This document shows, piece after piece, positions 8,790 through 17,952 of a DNA stretch of 64,000 bases. The number at the start of each line of letters is the position of its first letter. Within the stretch, counting starts at the first letter, position 1. The notes below the pieces were generated by a model. That model made no database searches. It saw nothing but the letters and a program-made list of their open reading frames with translations, and was not told where the DNA came from. A program made the position numbers and the translations under genes. The DNA comes from Mycobacterium sherrisii (lineage in GTDB: Bacteria; Actinomycetota; Actinomycetes; Mycobacteriales; Mycobacteriaceae): contig NZ_LQPT01000069.1 in assembly GCF_002102355.1 (NCBI RefSeq), forward strand, positions 39,758 to 103,757, read 5' to 3'.

Positions 8790-11171
8790 ATGGTGGTCGA
8801 CCGCATTGCCGATCCGTGGGGCGCGCGGACGCCGTACCGCCCCGGGCAGCCCTGGCCGGAGCGCGTCGACGGTTTCCTGGCCGATGGCGTCACCGCGGAA
8901 TCGGTGGACCGGTGGGTGCAGACGGCGGCGGTGTTGCATTCCAACGGCGACGGCTTGGACATCGGCGTCAAAGGCGGCCGGATCGTGGGCGTGCGGGGGC
9001 GGGCCGACGATCGGGTGAACCACGGACGCCTCGACCCCAAAGATCTGTTCGGCTGGCAGGCCAACGCGTCACCCGACCGGCTCACCACGCCCCTGATCCG
9101 CACCGCGGGCCGATTGCGGCCATGCGGGTGGGACACGGCCATGGACCGAATCGTCGCGCACACCCGCCAGCTGCTCGACAGCTCTGGGCCCGCCTCGATC
9201 GGCTTCTATACCTCCGGGCAGCTCTTTCTCGAGGCGTACTACACCCAGGGCGCGATTGCGCACGGGGCGATCGGAACCAATCACGTCGACGGCAACACCA
9301 GGCTGTGCACCGCGACGGCGGCCGAGGCGTTGAAGGAAACCTTCGGCAGCGACGGCCAGCCGGGCTCCTACACCGACGTCGATCACGCTGACACCATCGC
9401 CTTGTTCGGACACAACGTCGCCGAGACGCAGACGGTTCTGTGGATGCGGATGCTCGACCGGCTCGCCGGTGCCGAACCGCCCACCATCGTGTGCGTCGAT
9501 CCGCGGCGCACCCCCGTGGCCGAGCGGGCCACCGTTCACTTGGCGCCGCTGCCTGGAACGAATGTGGCGCTGATGAACGCACTGCTGCACGAGATCATCT
9601 CCCATGACTGGTTGGACCACGACTACATCGACCTGCACACGGTGGGTTTCGCCGAGCTGCGTTCGCGGGTGGAGGAATTTCCTCCGGAGCGCTGTGCCGA
9701 AATCTGCGGCGTGCGTGCCGACGACATCCGGGAAGCGGCTCGATTGCTGGGGACCGCCAAGCGCCTGCTTTCCACTGTGCTGCAAGGGTTTTACCAATCG
9801 CATCAGGCGACCGCGGCGGCGGTGCAAGTCAACAACATTCATTTGCTGCGCGGCATGCTCGGCAAGCCGGGTTGCGGCGTGCTGCAGATGAATGGACAGC
9901 CGACCGCCGAGAACACGCGTGAATGCGGGGCCGATGGCGACCTCGCCGGGTTCCGCAATTGGGCCAACGACGATCACATCGCCGACCTCGCGAAGCTGTG
10001 GAACATCGAGCCGCGACAGATCCCGCACTACGCACCGCCGACGCACGCGATGCAGATGTTCCGCTACGCCGAAGAGGGCAGCCTGCGGATGCTGTGGGTG
10101 ACCGCGACCAACCCCGCGGTCTCGTTGCCGGAACTGGCGCGGATTCGCGAGATCCTGGCTCAGCAGCGACTGTTCCTGATCGTGCAGGACATCTTCATGA
10201 CCGAAACCGCCGAGCTGGCCGATGTCGTGCTGCCCGCCGCGGCGTGGGGCGAGAAGACCGGAACGTTCACCAACGCCGACCGCACCGTGCACCTCTCCGA
10301 AAAGGCGGTGGAGCCACCGGGTTCCGCGCGTAGCGACCTCGACATCTTTCTGGACTACGCCCGCCGCATGGACTTCCGCGACAAGGACGGTCAGCCGTTT
10401 CCGCCGTGGACGGATCCCGAGTCGACGTTCGAAGCCTGGAAGAAATGCAGTGCGGGTCGGCCGTGCGACTACACCGGCCTGAGCTACGCCAAGCTGCGCG
10501 GCCGCAACGGAATTCAATGGCCGTGCAACGACGAACACCCCGACGGTACCGAGCGCCTGTACGCCGATGGGAGGTTCTGGTCGGCACCGGACTATTGCGA
10601 GGCCTACGGAAAGGACCTGATCACCGGCGCCCCGTTAGAGCCCACCGAATACCGCGCGATGAATCCGTACGCGAAGGCGATCATCAAGGCCGCACAGTAC
10701 ATTCCGGCCCACGAACCGCCGACGCAGGATCATCCCTACGCACTGATCACCGGGCGTACCGTGTATCACTTCCATACGCGAACGAAAACCGCACGGGCAC
10801 AACAACTTCAGCAGTCCGCACCGGATGTTTGGGCGGAGATTTCGGAAGTCGACGCCCGGCGCCTGGGAGTCGCGGACGGCGAATGTGTCACCATCAGCAC
10901 CCCCCGGGGCAGCGTGACGTGCCCGGCCCGCATCGGCGGTATGCGCCCCGGCGTGATCTTCCTGCCCTTCCACTACGGGTACTGGGACACCGGCAGCGGC
11001 ACCGGCCACCATCGGGCCGCCAATGAGCTGACGATCACCGACTGGGACCCGGTTTCCAAGCAACCCCTCTACAAGACTGCGGCGGCACAGTTACGCAAGG
11101 CTCCCCTTGATCGGGCGGGAGCGCCCCCGGCCGGCGTGCGCGAACTGCTCGTCGCTGAGGTGCGGCAATGA
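8790..11171 (+). CDS. Molybdopterin-dependent oxidoreductase lacking the N-terminal Fe-S cysteines
   Basis: A 793-residue protein of the DMSO-reductase superfamily (formate dehydrogenase/nitrate reductase type). Cofactor motifs are clear: a Mo-ligand-type Cys173 (NTRLCTATAAEALKETFG), GVLQMNGQPTAEN, DIFMTETAELADVVLPAAAW.EKTGTFTNADR, and a C-terminal molydopterin-binding domain (ALITGRTVYHFHTRTKT). The N-terminal iron-sulfur motif is destroyed. At exact CxxCx3C spacing the residues are Ala47, His50 and Asp54, and the fourth position (GRLC.KG in the family) is Asp82. A [4Fe-4S] cluster cannot form by the usual route, so electron transfer must differ. The stop overlaps the next gene by four bases. 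Substrate unknown. Confidence 0.88.
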   Translation: MVVDRIADPWGARTPYRPGQPWPERVDGFLADGVTAESVDRWVQTAAVLHSNGDGLDIGVKGGRIVGVRGRADDRVNHGRLDPKDLFGWQANASPDRLTTPLIRTAGRLRPCGWDTAMDRIVAHTRQLLDSSGPASIGFYTSGQLFLEAYYTQGAIAHGAIGTNHVDGNTRLCTATAAEALKETFGSDGQPGSYTDVDHADTIALFGHNVAETQTVLWMRMLDRLAGAEPPTIVCVDPRRTPVAERATVHLAPLPGTNVALMNALLHEIISHDWLDHDYIDLHTVGFAELRSRVEEFPPERCAEICGVRADDIREAARLLGTAKRLLSTVLQGFYQSHQATAAAVQVNNIHLLRGMLGKPGCGVLQMNGQPTAENTRECGADGDLAGFRNWANDDHIADLAKLWNIEPRQIPHYAPPTHAMQMFRYAEEGSLRMLWVTATNPAVSLPELARIREILAQQRLFLIVQDIFMTETAELADVVLPAAAWGEKTGTFTNADRTVHLSEKAVEPPGSARSDLDIFLDYARRMDFRDKDGQPFPPWTDPESTFEAWKKCSAGRPCDYTGLSYAKLRGRNGIQWPCNDEHPDGTERLYADGRFWSAPDYCEAYGKDLITGAPLEPTEYRAMNPYAKAIIKAAQYIPAHEPPTQDHPYALITGRTVYHFHTRTKTARAQQLQQSAPDVWAEISEVDARRLGVADGECVTISTPRGSVTCPARIGGMRPGVIFLPFHYGYWDTGSGTGHHRAANELTITDWDPVSKQPLYKTAAAQLRKAPLDRAGAPPAGVRELLVAEVRQ

Positions 11172-11647
11172 AGATCAACCTGGCCATCCGCGAGGTGCAC
11201 CGCGCCGAGCGCAAACTGGCCCACCGACTCAACCTGATCGCCGCGCGCCACCACAGCGACCAAGACATTTCGCATCTGGCCCATGATCTGGCCGGGTGGT
11301 CGCAGGATCACCTGACCAGGCTGGCCGCTCATGGCCGCCACTACGGGGTGCGGCTCTCGGCGCACCCGCGGACCACGGCGCGCACCAGCATGCTGGAGCG
11401 CAAGGTCAGCGCCGCGCTGCGCCGCCGCCCCGAGCCCGCGCTGCTGCTGCTGGCCGATCTGCGACGGGTGCACCGGCTGGCGGCGGGCACGTCGCTGGAT
11501 TGGGAGCTGCTCGGCCAGGCGGCTCAGGCCGCACACGACGAGGAGCTGCTGACCCTGACGTCGCGCTGCCACCCCGAAACACTGCGCCAGATGCGCTGGG
11601 CCAACGCGATGCTCAAGGAACTCGCACCGCAAGCCCTGACCACCTGA
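11168..11647 (+). CDS. Small helical protein translationally coupled to the molybdoenzyme
   Basis: A 159-residue protein starting MKINLAIREVHRAERKLAHR. It is almost entirely helical, rich in His, Arg and Leu, with no signal peptide or membrane helix. Helix-length blocks ending in charged turns suggest a four-helix bundle (ferritin-like or hemerythrin-like shape), but I see no complete metal-ligand pattern. Its ATG overlaps the upstream stop (ATGA), which implies co-expression with the molybdoenzyme and perhaps a role as chaperone, subunit or electron partner (inference). Followed by a two-hairpin terminator. Confidence 0.7.
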   Translation: MKINLAIREVHRAERKLAHRLNLIAARHHSDQDISHLAHDLAGWSQDHLTRLAAHGRHYGVRLSAHPRTTARTSMLERKVSAALRRRPEPALLLLADLRRVHRLAAGTSLDWELLGQAAQAAHDEELLTLTSRCHPETLRQMRWANAMLKELAPQALTT

Positions 11648-11655
11648 CACGTTAA

Positions 11656-11711
11656 GGAGGAGGCGATGGCGGTTGCCGGAGCAACCGCCCCACCTCCCCG
11701 TCGCCTCCTCC
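11656..11711. terminator. Nested double-hairpin terminator between convergent genes
   Basis: Outer stem GGAGGAGGCGA (11656-11666) pairs perfectly with TCGCCTCCTCC (11701-11711). Inside it a second perfect hairpin, GGCGGTTGC / GCAACCGCC (11668-11676 / 11681-11689), has a CGGA loop. There is no U-tract, as usual in mycobacteria. It lies between the 11168-11647 gene and the convergent patatin gene and could serve both strands. Confidence 0.8.
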
Positions 11712-11766
11712 ACCCCGGAGTCTGACACGACCGCGTGCGCTCGTCACTTCACCTTTGCGCCACCCG

Positions 11767-12768
11767 TCAGACCGTCCAGCGGAACCGCTTGAGATATGCC
11801 GACCAATTCCAGGTCGCCAGGAATTCCTGTGCCGCCTGATGGCCCTTCTCGTACAACGCCTCGAGGCGATCGATCCCGATGTCGAAGTCCAGCACACCCA
11901 CATCGGTCGATTCGACCGCGATCGCGCGGGCGGCCACCCACGGCTGGTTGAGGTGAGTCTGGTCGTGTCCGGTCAACATGGTGGTGAGCAGGCTTTCCAG
12001 CAACGCAGTCTGCTCGAACAACCGCAGGGGTTTGAGTGCGGGCATCACCGCGCTGAAACCCTCGTTGAGCCTCGGCAGCACGGTGATCCCGAATGTTGGC
12101 CAGCGGGGCGGCTTTCCGTCGAATCGGTCGAAGGTGTCGATCGGAAAGTTCGACAACACCCCACCGTCTACGAGCACCGACGTCGCCCCCGTGCCGCCGG
12201 TCAATTTGACCGGCGGATAGAAGAACGGGATCGCCATCGACGCGCGCACCGCGTCGGCGACCAGCTGGTCGTCGGGGTCCAGCCCGTACAGCCGGCGATA
12301 GTCCCAGGGCAGCCGCACCAACTGGGCCGCCGTCACATCGGCGACGGTGACCACCAGCTTGTGGCGTCGTCCCTCCGGCAGCGAGTTCTCATCCATGACC
12401 AGATCACCGAAGTGGGTGACCCCCAAGTTCTTCAGCTCGCTACGAATCCAGTCGTAGGCGGCGTCACCGCGAAACATGCTGGTGTCACGCACAAGTCCCC
12501 AGGCGGCACCCAGCAGGGGGACGCGCCCCGAGTCGCGCCATTTGCGCAACGGCGCCGACAACGCGAGGTCCTTGACCTCTTGACTGCTCAGCTGGTCGCC
12601 CTTGGACGCGGCAGCCAGGATCGCCCCGACCACGGACCCGGCCGAAACGCCCGACACCCGCGGAAACGGATACCCGGCGTTCATCAGGGCGACGATGGCG
12701 CCCACCAGACCGATGAACTTGACGCCGCCGCCGGAGAGAACGAGATCCGCGGGCTTTGCTTTGGCCAT
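11767..12768 (-). CDS. Patatin-like phospholipase
   Basis: A 333-residue patatin-fold protein. The oxyanion loop is LSGGGVKFIG (12-20), the nucleophile elbow GVSAG puts the catalytic Ser at 42, and the Asp of the Ser-Asp dyad is Asp201 in VDGGVLSNFP. Such enzymes are lipid acyl hydrolases. No signal peptide or membrane helix is seen, so it is probably cytosolic. The ATG overlaps the cyanase stop by one base (TAATG), indicating translational coupling with cynS. An in-frame reading upstream exists but lies over cynS. Confidence 0.9.
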   Translation of the reverse strand: MAKAKPADLVLSGGGVKFIGLVGAIVALMNAGYPFPRVSGVSAGSVVGAILAAASKGDQLSSQEVKDLALSAPLRKWRDSGRVPLLGAAWGLVRDTSMFRGDAAYDWIRSELKNLGVTHFGDLVMDENSLPEGRRHKLVVTVADVTAAQLVRLPWDYRRLYGLDPDDQLVADAVRASMAIPFFYPPVKLTGGTGATSVLVDGGVLSNFPIDTFDRFDGKPPRWPTFGITVLPRLNEGFSAVMPALKPLRLFEQTALLESLLTTMLTGHDQTHLNQPWVAARAIAVESTDVGVLDFDIGIDRLEALYEKGHQAAQEFLATWNWSAYLKRFRWTV

Positions 12769-13223
12769 TACTCCTCTGCGGAAACCCAATCGTAGGCAAG
12801 GTATTTGCCGTCGAAGGTCACGACAACGCGGTCGCCGGACGGGTGCGACTTCTTCTGCAGGTCGACGCTGAAGTTGATGGCGCTCATGATGCCGTCGCCG
12901 AACTGCTCGTGGATCAGCTCTTTGATGGCGCCACAGTACACCTGAAGCGCCTCGTAGAAGCGGTAAATGGTCGGGTCGGTCGGCACCGCCGTGGGAAGGC
13001 CCCCGCGCATCGGCGGGGCGGCCAGCACCGGCACCACCGACTGATCCAGACCGAGCATTTCGACCAGCTGCTTGCCCAGCTCGGGCGGGATCGGATGCTG
13101 GCCGAGCAACGCCGAGGTGGTCCACATCACCGGCCGGTCGATGGCGTCGGCCAGTTCCTGCCAGGTGAGGCCACGCGTCAGGCGCGCAACGACGATCTGT
13201 TCGGTGATCTCGTTTCTGTTCAT
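12768..13223 (-). CDS. cynS: Cyanate hydratase (cyanase)
   Basis: A 151-residue protein with an N-terminal helix-turn-helix-like domain (about 1-75) and the unique C-terminal cyanase fold. Catalytic residues Arg88, Glu91 and Ser114 (YRFYEALQ..GDGIMSAINF) match Arg96/Glu99/Ser122 of E. coli CynS with a constant offset of eight. It converts cyanate and bicarbonate to ammonia and CO2. No cynT carbonic anhydrase or cynX transporter is adjacent; instead the gene is coupled to a patatin gene. The nitroreductase gene lies upstream on the same strand. Confidence 0.95.
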   Translation of the reverse strand: MNRNEITEQIVVARLTRGLTWQELADAIDRPVMWTTSALLGQHPIPPELGKQLVEMLGLDQSVVPVLAAPPMRGGLPTAVPTDPTIYRFYEALQVYCGAIKELIHEQFGDGIMSAINFSVDLQKKSHPSGDRVVVTFDGKYLAYDWVSAEE

Positions 13224-13306
13224 GAATCAAGCATGCGGCATTCGCCCTGCGTCGGCCCAATCACCGTGACAAGACGTGTTGTAAACCGGCCAGCGGCGCA
13301 TGACCG

Positions 13307-13822
13307 TCACCACCGTCCGTGATGCACGACCTCGTCGAATGGCCGGCGGTCCGGCTTGCGGATCGGTACCAGCGGACGATCGGCGGGATAGCCGATCCCG
13401 AGTATGAAGGCGACCAGGTGGTCCTCCGGCACCCCGAGAATCGCGCGCGCCTTCTCCTGATCCCCCACCGAGGAGTGCCCGGTGCCGATGCCGAGGTCGG
13501 TGGCGGCCAGCATCATCGCCATCGTCGCCTGGCCGACGTCATAGTTGTCCATCACCAGCCTGCGCTCGTCCGGCGGAACGGGCACCACCAACACAATCGC
13601 CGCCGGGGCCGACGCGATGTGCCCGGCGCCGCGCCAGACGGTGGACAGCTCTTGCAGCTGCACCGGGTCGGTGACGATCACAAAGTCCCACGGTTGGCGG
13701 TTTTTCGCCGACGGCGCGCGCCACCCCGCCTCGGCTATCCGGTTCAGGTCCTCCTCCGACACGGGATCGGGTTTGTACTGCCGAACATTGCGCCGAGCGC
13801 GGATCGCGTCCCAGAGTTCCAT
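13307..13822 (-). CDS. Nitroreductase family FMN-dependent oxidoreductase
   Basis: A 171-residue nitroreductase with the FMN-binding start RARRNVRQYKPDPVSEEDL, then AEAGWRAPSAKNRQPWDFVIV, and the later AATDLGIGTGHSSVGD. The family reduces nitro groups, quinones or enals with NAD(P)H. It lies upstream of cynS with an 83-base gap, so co-transcription is possible but not shown. ATG start; the natural substrate cannot be read from the sequence. Confidence 0.88.
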   Translation of the reverse strand: MELWDAIRARRNVRQYKPDPVSEEDLNRIAEAGWRAPSAKNRQPWDFVIVTDPVQLQELSTVWRGAGHIASAPAAIVLVVPVPPDERRLVMDNYDVGQATMAMMLAATDLGIGTGHSSVGDQEKARAILGVPEDHLVAFILGIGYPADRPLVPIRKPDRRPFDEVVHHGRW

Positions 13823-13868
13823 CTCGCTCCTCGTGTTTGCTTTTCTCCCAACGGTTTTCGTGGCCGCG

Positions 13869-14813
13869 CTAGGCCATCCGCTGGGCCGCGACGAACAGGT
13901 TGGCCGGGACGTCGTCCTCGACCTCCTCGGCGGCGGACCGGCCGTACCCGGCCATCAGTTCCAACGACGGGGTGACCGTCACGTTCCAGCCGTGCCGGCC
14001 GAACCATTCCCCGACGTCCTCGCGCTCCTCGAAGTACCACAATTCATCGGTGCTGGGCACCTCGCGTTGCGGATCGACTTTCGTCATGACGTTGCGCACC
14101 CGGTCCATCCGGGCGCGGCGACGGGCGCGGGCCTCGGGGTCGAGGAACTTCGGGCCCAGCGCTTCGACGCCGATCCGGCTGCCGGCAACCGTGAGCCCCT
14201 GGATGCGCTCGAAGAGCAACTCCTGGGCGACGGCCGGCAGGTACGGCATGAGCCCCTCCGCCGACCAGACGCTGGGTACCGAGGCGTCAAAACCGGCCTC
14301 CCGCAGCGCCGTCGGCCAATCCTGGCGTAAGTCCACTGGAACGGCGACCCGGCGGCAGGCGGGTTCGGCGCCGTGTTCGGCCAACGTGGACGATTTGAAG
14401 TCCAGCACCCTGGGCTGGTCGAGTTCGTAGACCGTGGTGCCGTCCGGCCACGGCAGCCGCCAGGACCGCGCGTCCAGGCCGGCCGCGAGGATCACCGCCT
14501 GCTTGATACCGGAGGTTGTCGCGTCCAGAAAGAACGAATCGAAAAAGGCCGTCCGGGAAGCCATGTAGCTGACCATCGCCTGCATCTGCTCCGCCAGCAG
14601 GGGTTCGGTCTCGAGCACCTCGGCGGGCAGTTCCGGGGCGGAAAACCAATTCCATACGCCGTCGCCGGCGGCATCGAGGAAGATCCGCGCGAACGGATCG
14701 CGAATCAGTGGATTGTCGCTCTCGGTCTCCGCCGCGCGGGATGCCGCGACGCCCAGCGCCGTCGCCCCCACGCTCTCGGTGATCTCCCAGCTGTCGTTGT
14801 CGGTTCTGGCCAT
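13869..14813 (-). CDS. Class I SAM-dependent methyltransferase (TIGR00027 mycobacterial family)
   Basis: A 314-residue protein starting [20 protein letters not shown]. It has the characteristic family motifs [10 protein letters not shown], the SAM-binding loop [27 protein letters not shown], and [11 protein letters not shown]. tuberculosis has many paralogues (Rv0726c/Rv0281 type), thought to O-methylate small molecules or lipids, with poorly known substrates. I chose this ATG because the family begins there and an 11-residue upstream extension adds no conserved sequence. It diverges from the membrane pseudokinase gene. Confidence 0.9.
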   Translation of the reverse strand: MARTDNDSWEITESVGATALGVAASRAAETESDNPLIRDPFARIFLDAAGDGVWNWFSAPELPAEVLETEPLLAEQMQAMVSYMASRTAFFDSFFLDATTSGIKQAVILAAGLDARSWRLPWPDGTTVYELDQPRVLDFKSSTLAEHGAEPACRRVAVPVDLRQDWPTALREAGFDASVPSVWSAEGLMPYLPAVAQELLFERIQGLTVAGSRIGVEALGPKFLDPEARARRRARMDRVRNVMTKVDPQREVPSTDELWYFEEREDVGEWFGRHGWNVTVTPSLELMAGYGRSAAEEVEDDVPANLFVAAQRMA

Positions 14814-15030
14814 GCTGTTGTCCTCCTGACTTCGACCCGTCGGCACCCGTTTTGGCCGACCTTACGTCAGCGAGCTGTCCGCCAGCTGTGTCCGCGAGGC
14901 GCGCGATTCGCGACGTCTCGGCCGCAGGTAACCAACCCGTCGGGCAGGTTCATCCCCTTACCGGGAGGTATCCGGTTAAGTTGTCGGCGGGCCGCTAACC
15001 GCGCGGCCGCGACGCGAAGGATCTTTTCGC

Positions 15031-17406
15031 ATGCGAGTTGACGGGCGCGACATCAGCGTTTCCGGCAAGCTGCTGCAACCGGTCAACCGGCGCACCAACG
15101 ACATTCTGCGGCTGATTTTGGCGACCGTGTTCCTTGCCGCGGTTATCACCGGCTCGCTGGTCACCCGCACCAGTTGGGTGCGGTTGGAGAAGTCCGTCTC
15201 GGAGATCGTCGGGGTCTTGACCCCGACCCAATCCGACGTGGTGTACCTGCTCTACGGATTCGCGATTCTGGCGTTGCCGTTCATGATCCTGATCGGGTTG
15301 GTCGTTGCTCGGCAATGGAAACTGTTGGGCGCCTACGGGGCCGCCGCGTTTCTCGCGGCACTGCCGTTGTCGGTCAGCAGTAACCGACTCGCGGCGCCCC
15401 GATGGCACTTCGACGTCTCGGATCGGTTGAGCACCCTGCCGGCCCAATTCCTCGACGACCCGCGCTGGATCGCGATGCTGGCCGCGGTGCTGACCGTCTC
15501 CGGCCCGTGGCTGCCGGCCCGCTGGCGGCACTGGTGGTGGGCGTTGCTGCTCGCATTCGTCCCGATCCATCTGGTCATCAGCGCCATCGTCCCGGCCCGC
15601 TCGTTGGTGGGCCTGGCGGTGGGGTGGTTCGTCGGCGCGCTGGTGGTGCTGGTGGTCGGCACCCCGGCGCTGGAGGTACCGCTGGTGGGAGCGGTACGCG
15701 CGATGGCCAAACGCGGATTCATCGTGTCGCGGCTCATGGTGGTCCGTCCCGCCGGACCCGGGCCGATCGTGCTGTCGACGGATTCCGGGGATCCGGATTC
15801 GACGGCCGCGATCGAGCTGTACGGGCCCCACCAGCGCAGCGGCGGCGCGCTTCGGCAGCTCTGGCGCAAGCTGCGGCTGCGCGACACGGAAACCGCGCCC
15901 CTGCAGGCCTCGATGCGCCGCGCCGTCGAACATCGCGCGCTGATGACCATCGCGGTCAACGAGGTGGGCGTGGCCAACACGTCGACGCTGGCTTTCGCGG
16001 CCCTGGATCGTGGCTGGACTCTCTACGCGCACAAGCCGATTCGGGGGATTCCGCTCGACGAATGCACGAAGACGACGCCGGTCGCGCGGGTGTGGGAATC
16101 GCTGCGAAAGCTGCACGACTATCAGATTTCGCACGGCGATCTGCGCTGCCACGAGATCACCGTCGACGACGGGACGGTGTTGTTCGGCGGGTTCGGCAAC
16201 GCCGAATACGGCGCCACCGACGCCCAGCTCCAGTCCGACCTGGCCCAACTGCTGGTGACCACGACGGCGCTGTACGACGCGACGTCGGCGGTGCGGGCAG
16301 CGATTGACGCGTTCGGCCAGGACGCGATCTTGACGGCGTCCCGCCGCCTCACCAAATCGGCTGTGCCCAAACGTGTTCGGAAGTCGGTCGGCGATGCATC
16401 CGCCGTCATCTCGACCGCCCGCGCCGAGGTCAAAGCGCAGACCGGCGCCGACCAGATCGAGAAGCAGACGATCACCCGGTTCACCCGCAGCCAGGTCATC
16501 CAGATGGTACTGCTGGGCGCTCTGGTCTACGTCGCGTATCCGTTCATCAGCACCGTCCCGACGTTCTTTTCCGAACTGCGGACGGCGAACTGGTGGTGGG
16601 CGCTGCTGGGTGTGGTGATCTCGGCGTCGACCTATGTCGGTGCGGCGGCGGCGTTATGGGCGTGCACCGACGGCACGGTGAACTTCTGGAAGCTGTCGAT
16701 CGCGCAGGTCGCCAACACGTTTGCCGCCACCACCACCCCGGCGGGGGTGGGCGGGCTGGCGCTGAGTACCCGGATCTTGCAGAAGGGCGGCCTGTCGGTC
16801 ATGCGAGCCACCGCCGCGGTGGCGCTACAGCAGTCGGTGCAAGTAATCATGCACCTGGTGTTGCTGGTCCTGTTCAGCACCGTGGCGGGTGCGTCGATGG
16901 ATCTCTCGCATTTCGTCCCCGGGGCGACCGTCCTGTACCTGATCGCGGGTGTGGCGCTGGGCATCGTCGGCACGTTCCTGTTTGTGCCCAAGTTGCGGGG
17001 TTGGTTGTCCACGGCGGTGCGTCCGCGACTGGAGGAGGTCACCAACGATCTCGTCGAACTGGTCCGCGAGCCCAGACGTCTTGCGCTGATCCTGCTGGGT
17101 TGTGCCGGAACCACTCTCGGCGCGGCGCTGGCGCTGTGGGCCAGTGTCCAGGCCTTCGGCGGCGGCGCAACGTTCGTCACGTGCACCGTGGTGACGATGG
17201 TCGGTGGCACCCTGGCCTCGGCCGCGCCGACGCCCGGCGGCGTGGGTGCCGTGGAGGCGGCACTGATCGGTGGTCTGGCCGCCTTCGGTGTGCCCGCCGC
17301 CGTCGGGGTGCCCTCGGTGTTGCTGTACCGGGTGCTGACCTGCTGGCTGCCGGTCTTCATCGGCTGGCCGGTGATGCGCTGGCTAACCGACAACGACATG
17401 GTCTAG
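15031..17406 (+). CDS. Membrane protein: kinase-like domain fused to UPF0104 flippase-type domain
   Basis: A 791-residue protein in three parts. An N-terminal bundle of about six membrane helices spans roughly residues 25-215. A soluble domain (about 215-485) carries a kinase-like catalytic-loop relic HGDLRCHE (368-375) and VLFGGFGN where DFG is expected. The C-terminal UPF0104/lysylphosphatidylglycerol-synthase-type membrane domain (about 488-785) has TTTPAGVGGLALSTRILQKGG and APTPGGVGAVEAALIGGL. Family knowledge suggests lipid transport or flipping. Asp370 is kept, but the metal-binding Asn and the DFG Asp are Glu375 and Gly387, so catalysis is doubtful. No operon partner is seen. Confidence 0.82.
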   Translation: MRVDGRDISVSGKLLQPVNRRTNDILRLILATVFLAAVITGSLVTRTSWVRLEKSVSEIVGVLTPTQSDVVYLLYGFAILALPFMILIGLVVARQWKLLGAYGAAAFLAALPLSVSSNRLAAPRWHFDVSDRLSTLPAQFLDDPRWIAMLAAVLTVSGPWLPARWRHWWWALLLAFVPIHLVISAIVPARSLVGLAVGWFVGALVVLVVGTPALEVPLVGAVRAMAKRGFIVSRLMVVRPAGPGPIVLSTDSGDPDSTAAIELYGPHQRSGGALRQLWRKLRLRDTETAPLQASMRRAVEHRALMTIAVNEVGVANTSTLAFAALDRGWTLYAHKPIRGIPLDECTKTTPVARVWESLRKLHDYQISHGDLRCHEITVDDGTVLFGGFGNAEYGATDAQLQSDLAQLLVTTTALYDATSAVRAAIDAFGQDAILTASRRLTKSAVPKRVRKSVGDASAVISTARAEVKAQTGADQIEKQTITRFTRSQVIQMVLLGALVYVAYPFISTVPTFFSELRTANWWWALLGVVISASTYVGAAAALWACTDGTVNFWKLSIAQVANTFAATTTPAGVGGLALSTRILQKGGLSVMRATAAVALQQSVQVIMHLVLLVLFSTVAGASMDLSHFVPGATVLYLIAGVALGIVGTFLFVPKLRGWLSTAVRPRLEEVTNDLVELVREPRRLALILLGCAGTTLGAALALWASVQAFGGGATFVTCTVVTMVGGTLASAAPTPGGVGAVEAALIGGLAAFGVPAAVGVPSVLLYRVLTCWLPVFIGWPVMRWLTDNDMV

Positions 17407-17454
17407 TCCCCGTAGATCCCGCGCGAAAAGACCGCTCGACTCCGCCGGTGGCCG

Positions 17455-17460
17455 TACCGT
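17455..17460 (+). promoter_or_regulatory. -10 element (TACCGT) for a leaderless start
   Basis: TACCGT fits TANNNT and lies six bases before the ATG at 17467, which has no obvious Shine-Dalgarno sequence. Supportive only; no -35 is evident. Confidence 0.35.
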
Positions 17461-17466
17461 GGGTGC

Positions 17467-17952
17467 ATGGCAGAACAGCCGTACGCGATCGACGCCGGAC
17501 ACCCGCCGTCGGCCCTGCTCAAGCTCGTCAACCCCGTGCTGAGCCTGTTGCTGCGCACCCCGCTGGCCGGCCCGGCCCGCAAGCAGCTGATGGTGCTGAA
17601 CTTCACCGGCCGAAAGACGGGGCGCCCGTTCACAGTTCCGGTCAGCGCCCACGTGATCGACAACCAGCTGTATGCGCTGACCGGTGCTGCGTGGAAGCAG
17701 AACTTCCGCGGCGGCGCCCCCGCGCGGGTCAGCTACGACGGCAACACGACCGCCATGCGCGGCGAACTGATCCGCGACCCCGCGATCGTTTCGGACCTCT
17801 ACCACCGCTGCGCCGAATCGTATGGCGTGCGGCGCGCGCAGACCATGATCGGCCTGAAATTCCGCGACCGGCGCATTCCGACGGCGGAGGAATTCGGCGA
17901 GGCGGTCGACCGGATGCACCTGGCGGCGATCCGGCTCACCCCGGTCGCCTAA
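17467..17952 (+). CDS. Nitroreductase/deazaflavin-dependent oxidoreductase family protein (DUF385-like)
   Basis: A 161-residue protein with the split-barrel pattern [20 protein letters not shown] and [17 protein letters not shown], typical of F420-binding Ddn-like or FMN-binding mycobacterial proteins. The GRKTG segment contacts the cofactor phosphate in characterised relatives. It could be an F420-dependent reductase or a binding-only homologue. Its stop overlaps the end of convergent galK by four bases. Confidence 0.78.
   Translation: MAEQPYAIDAGHPPSALLKLVNPVLSLLLRTPLAGPARKQLMVLNFTGRKTGRPFTVPVSAHVIDNQLYALTGAAWKQNFRGGAPARVSYDGNTTAMRGELIRDPAIVSDLYHRCAESYGVRRAQTMIGLKFRDRRIPTAEEFGEAVDRMHLAAIRLTPVA

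Noticed and set aside
9069-10538. 489-codon minus-strand frame
   Set aside because: Antisense to the molybdopterin oxidoreductase; no recognisable domain.
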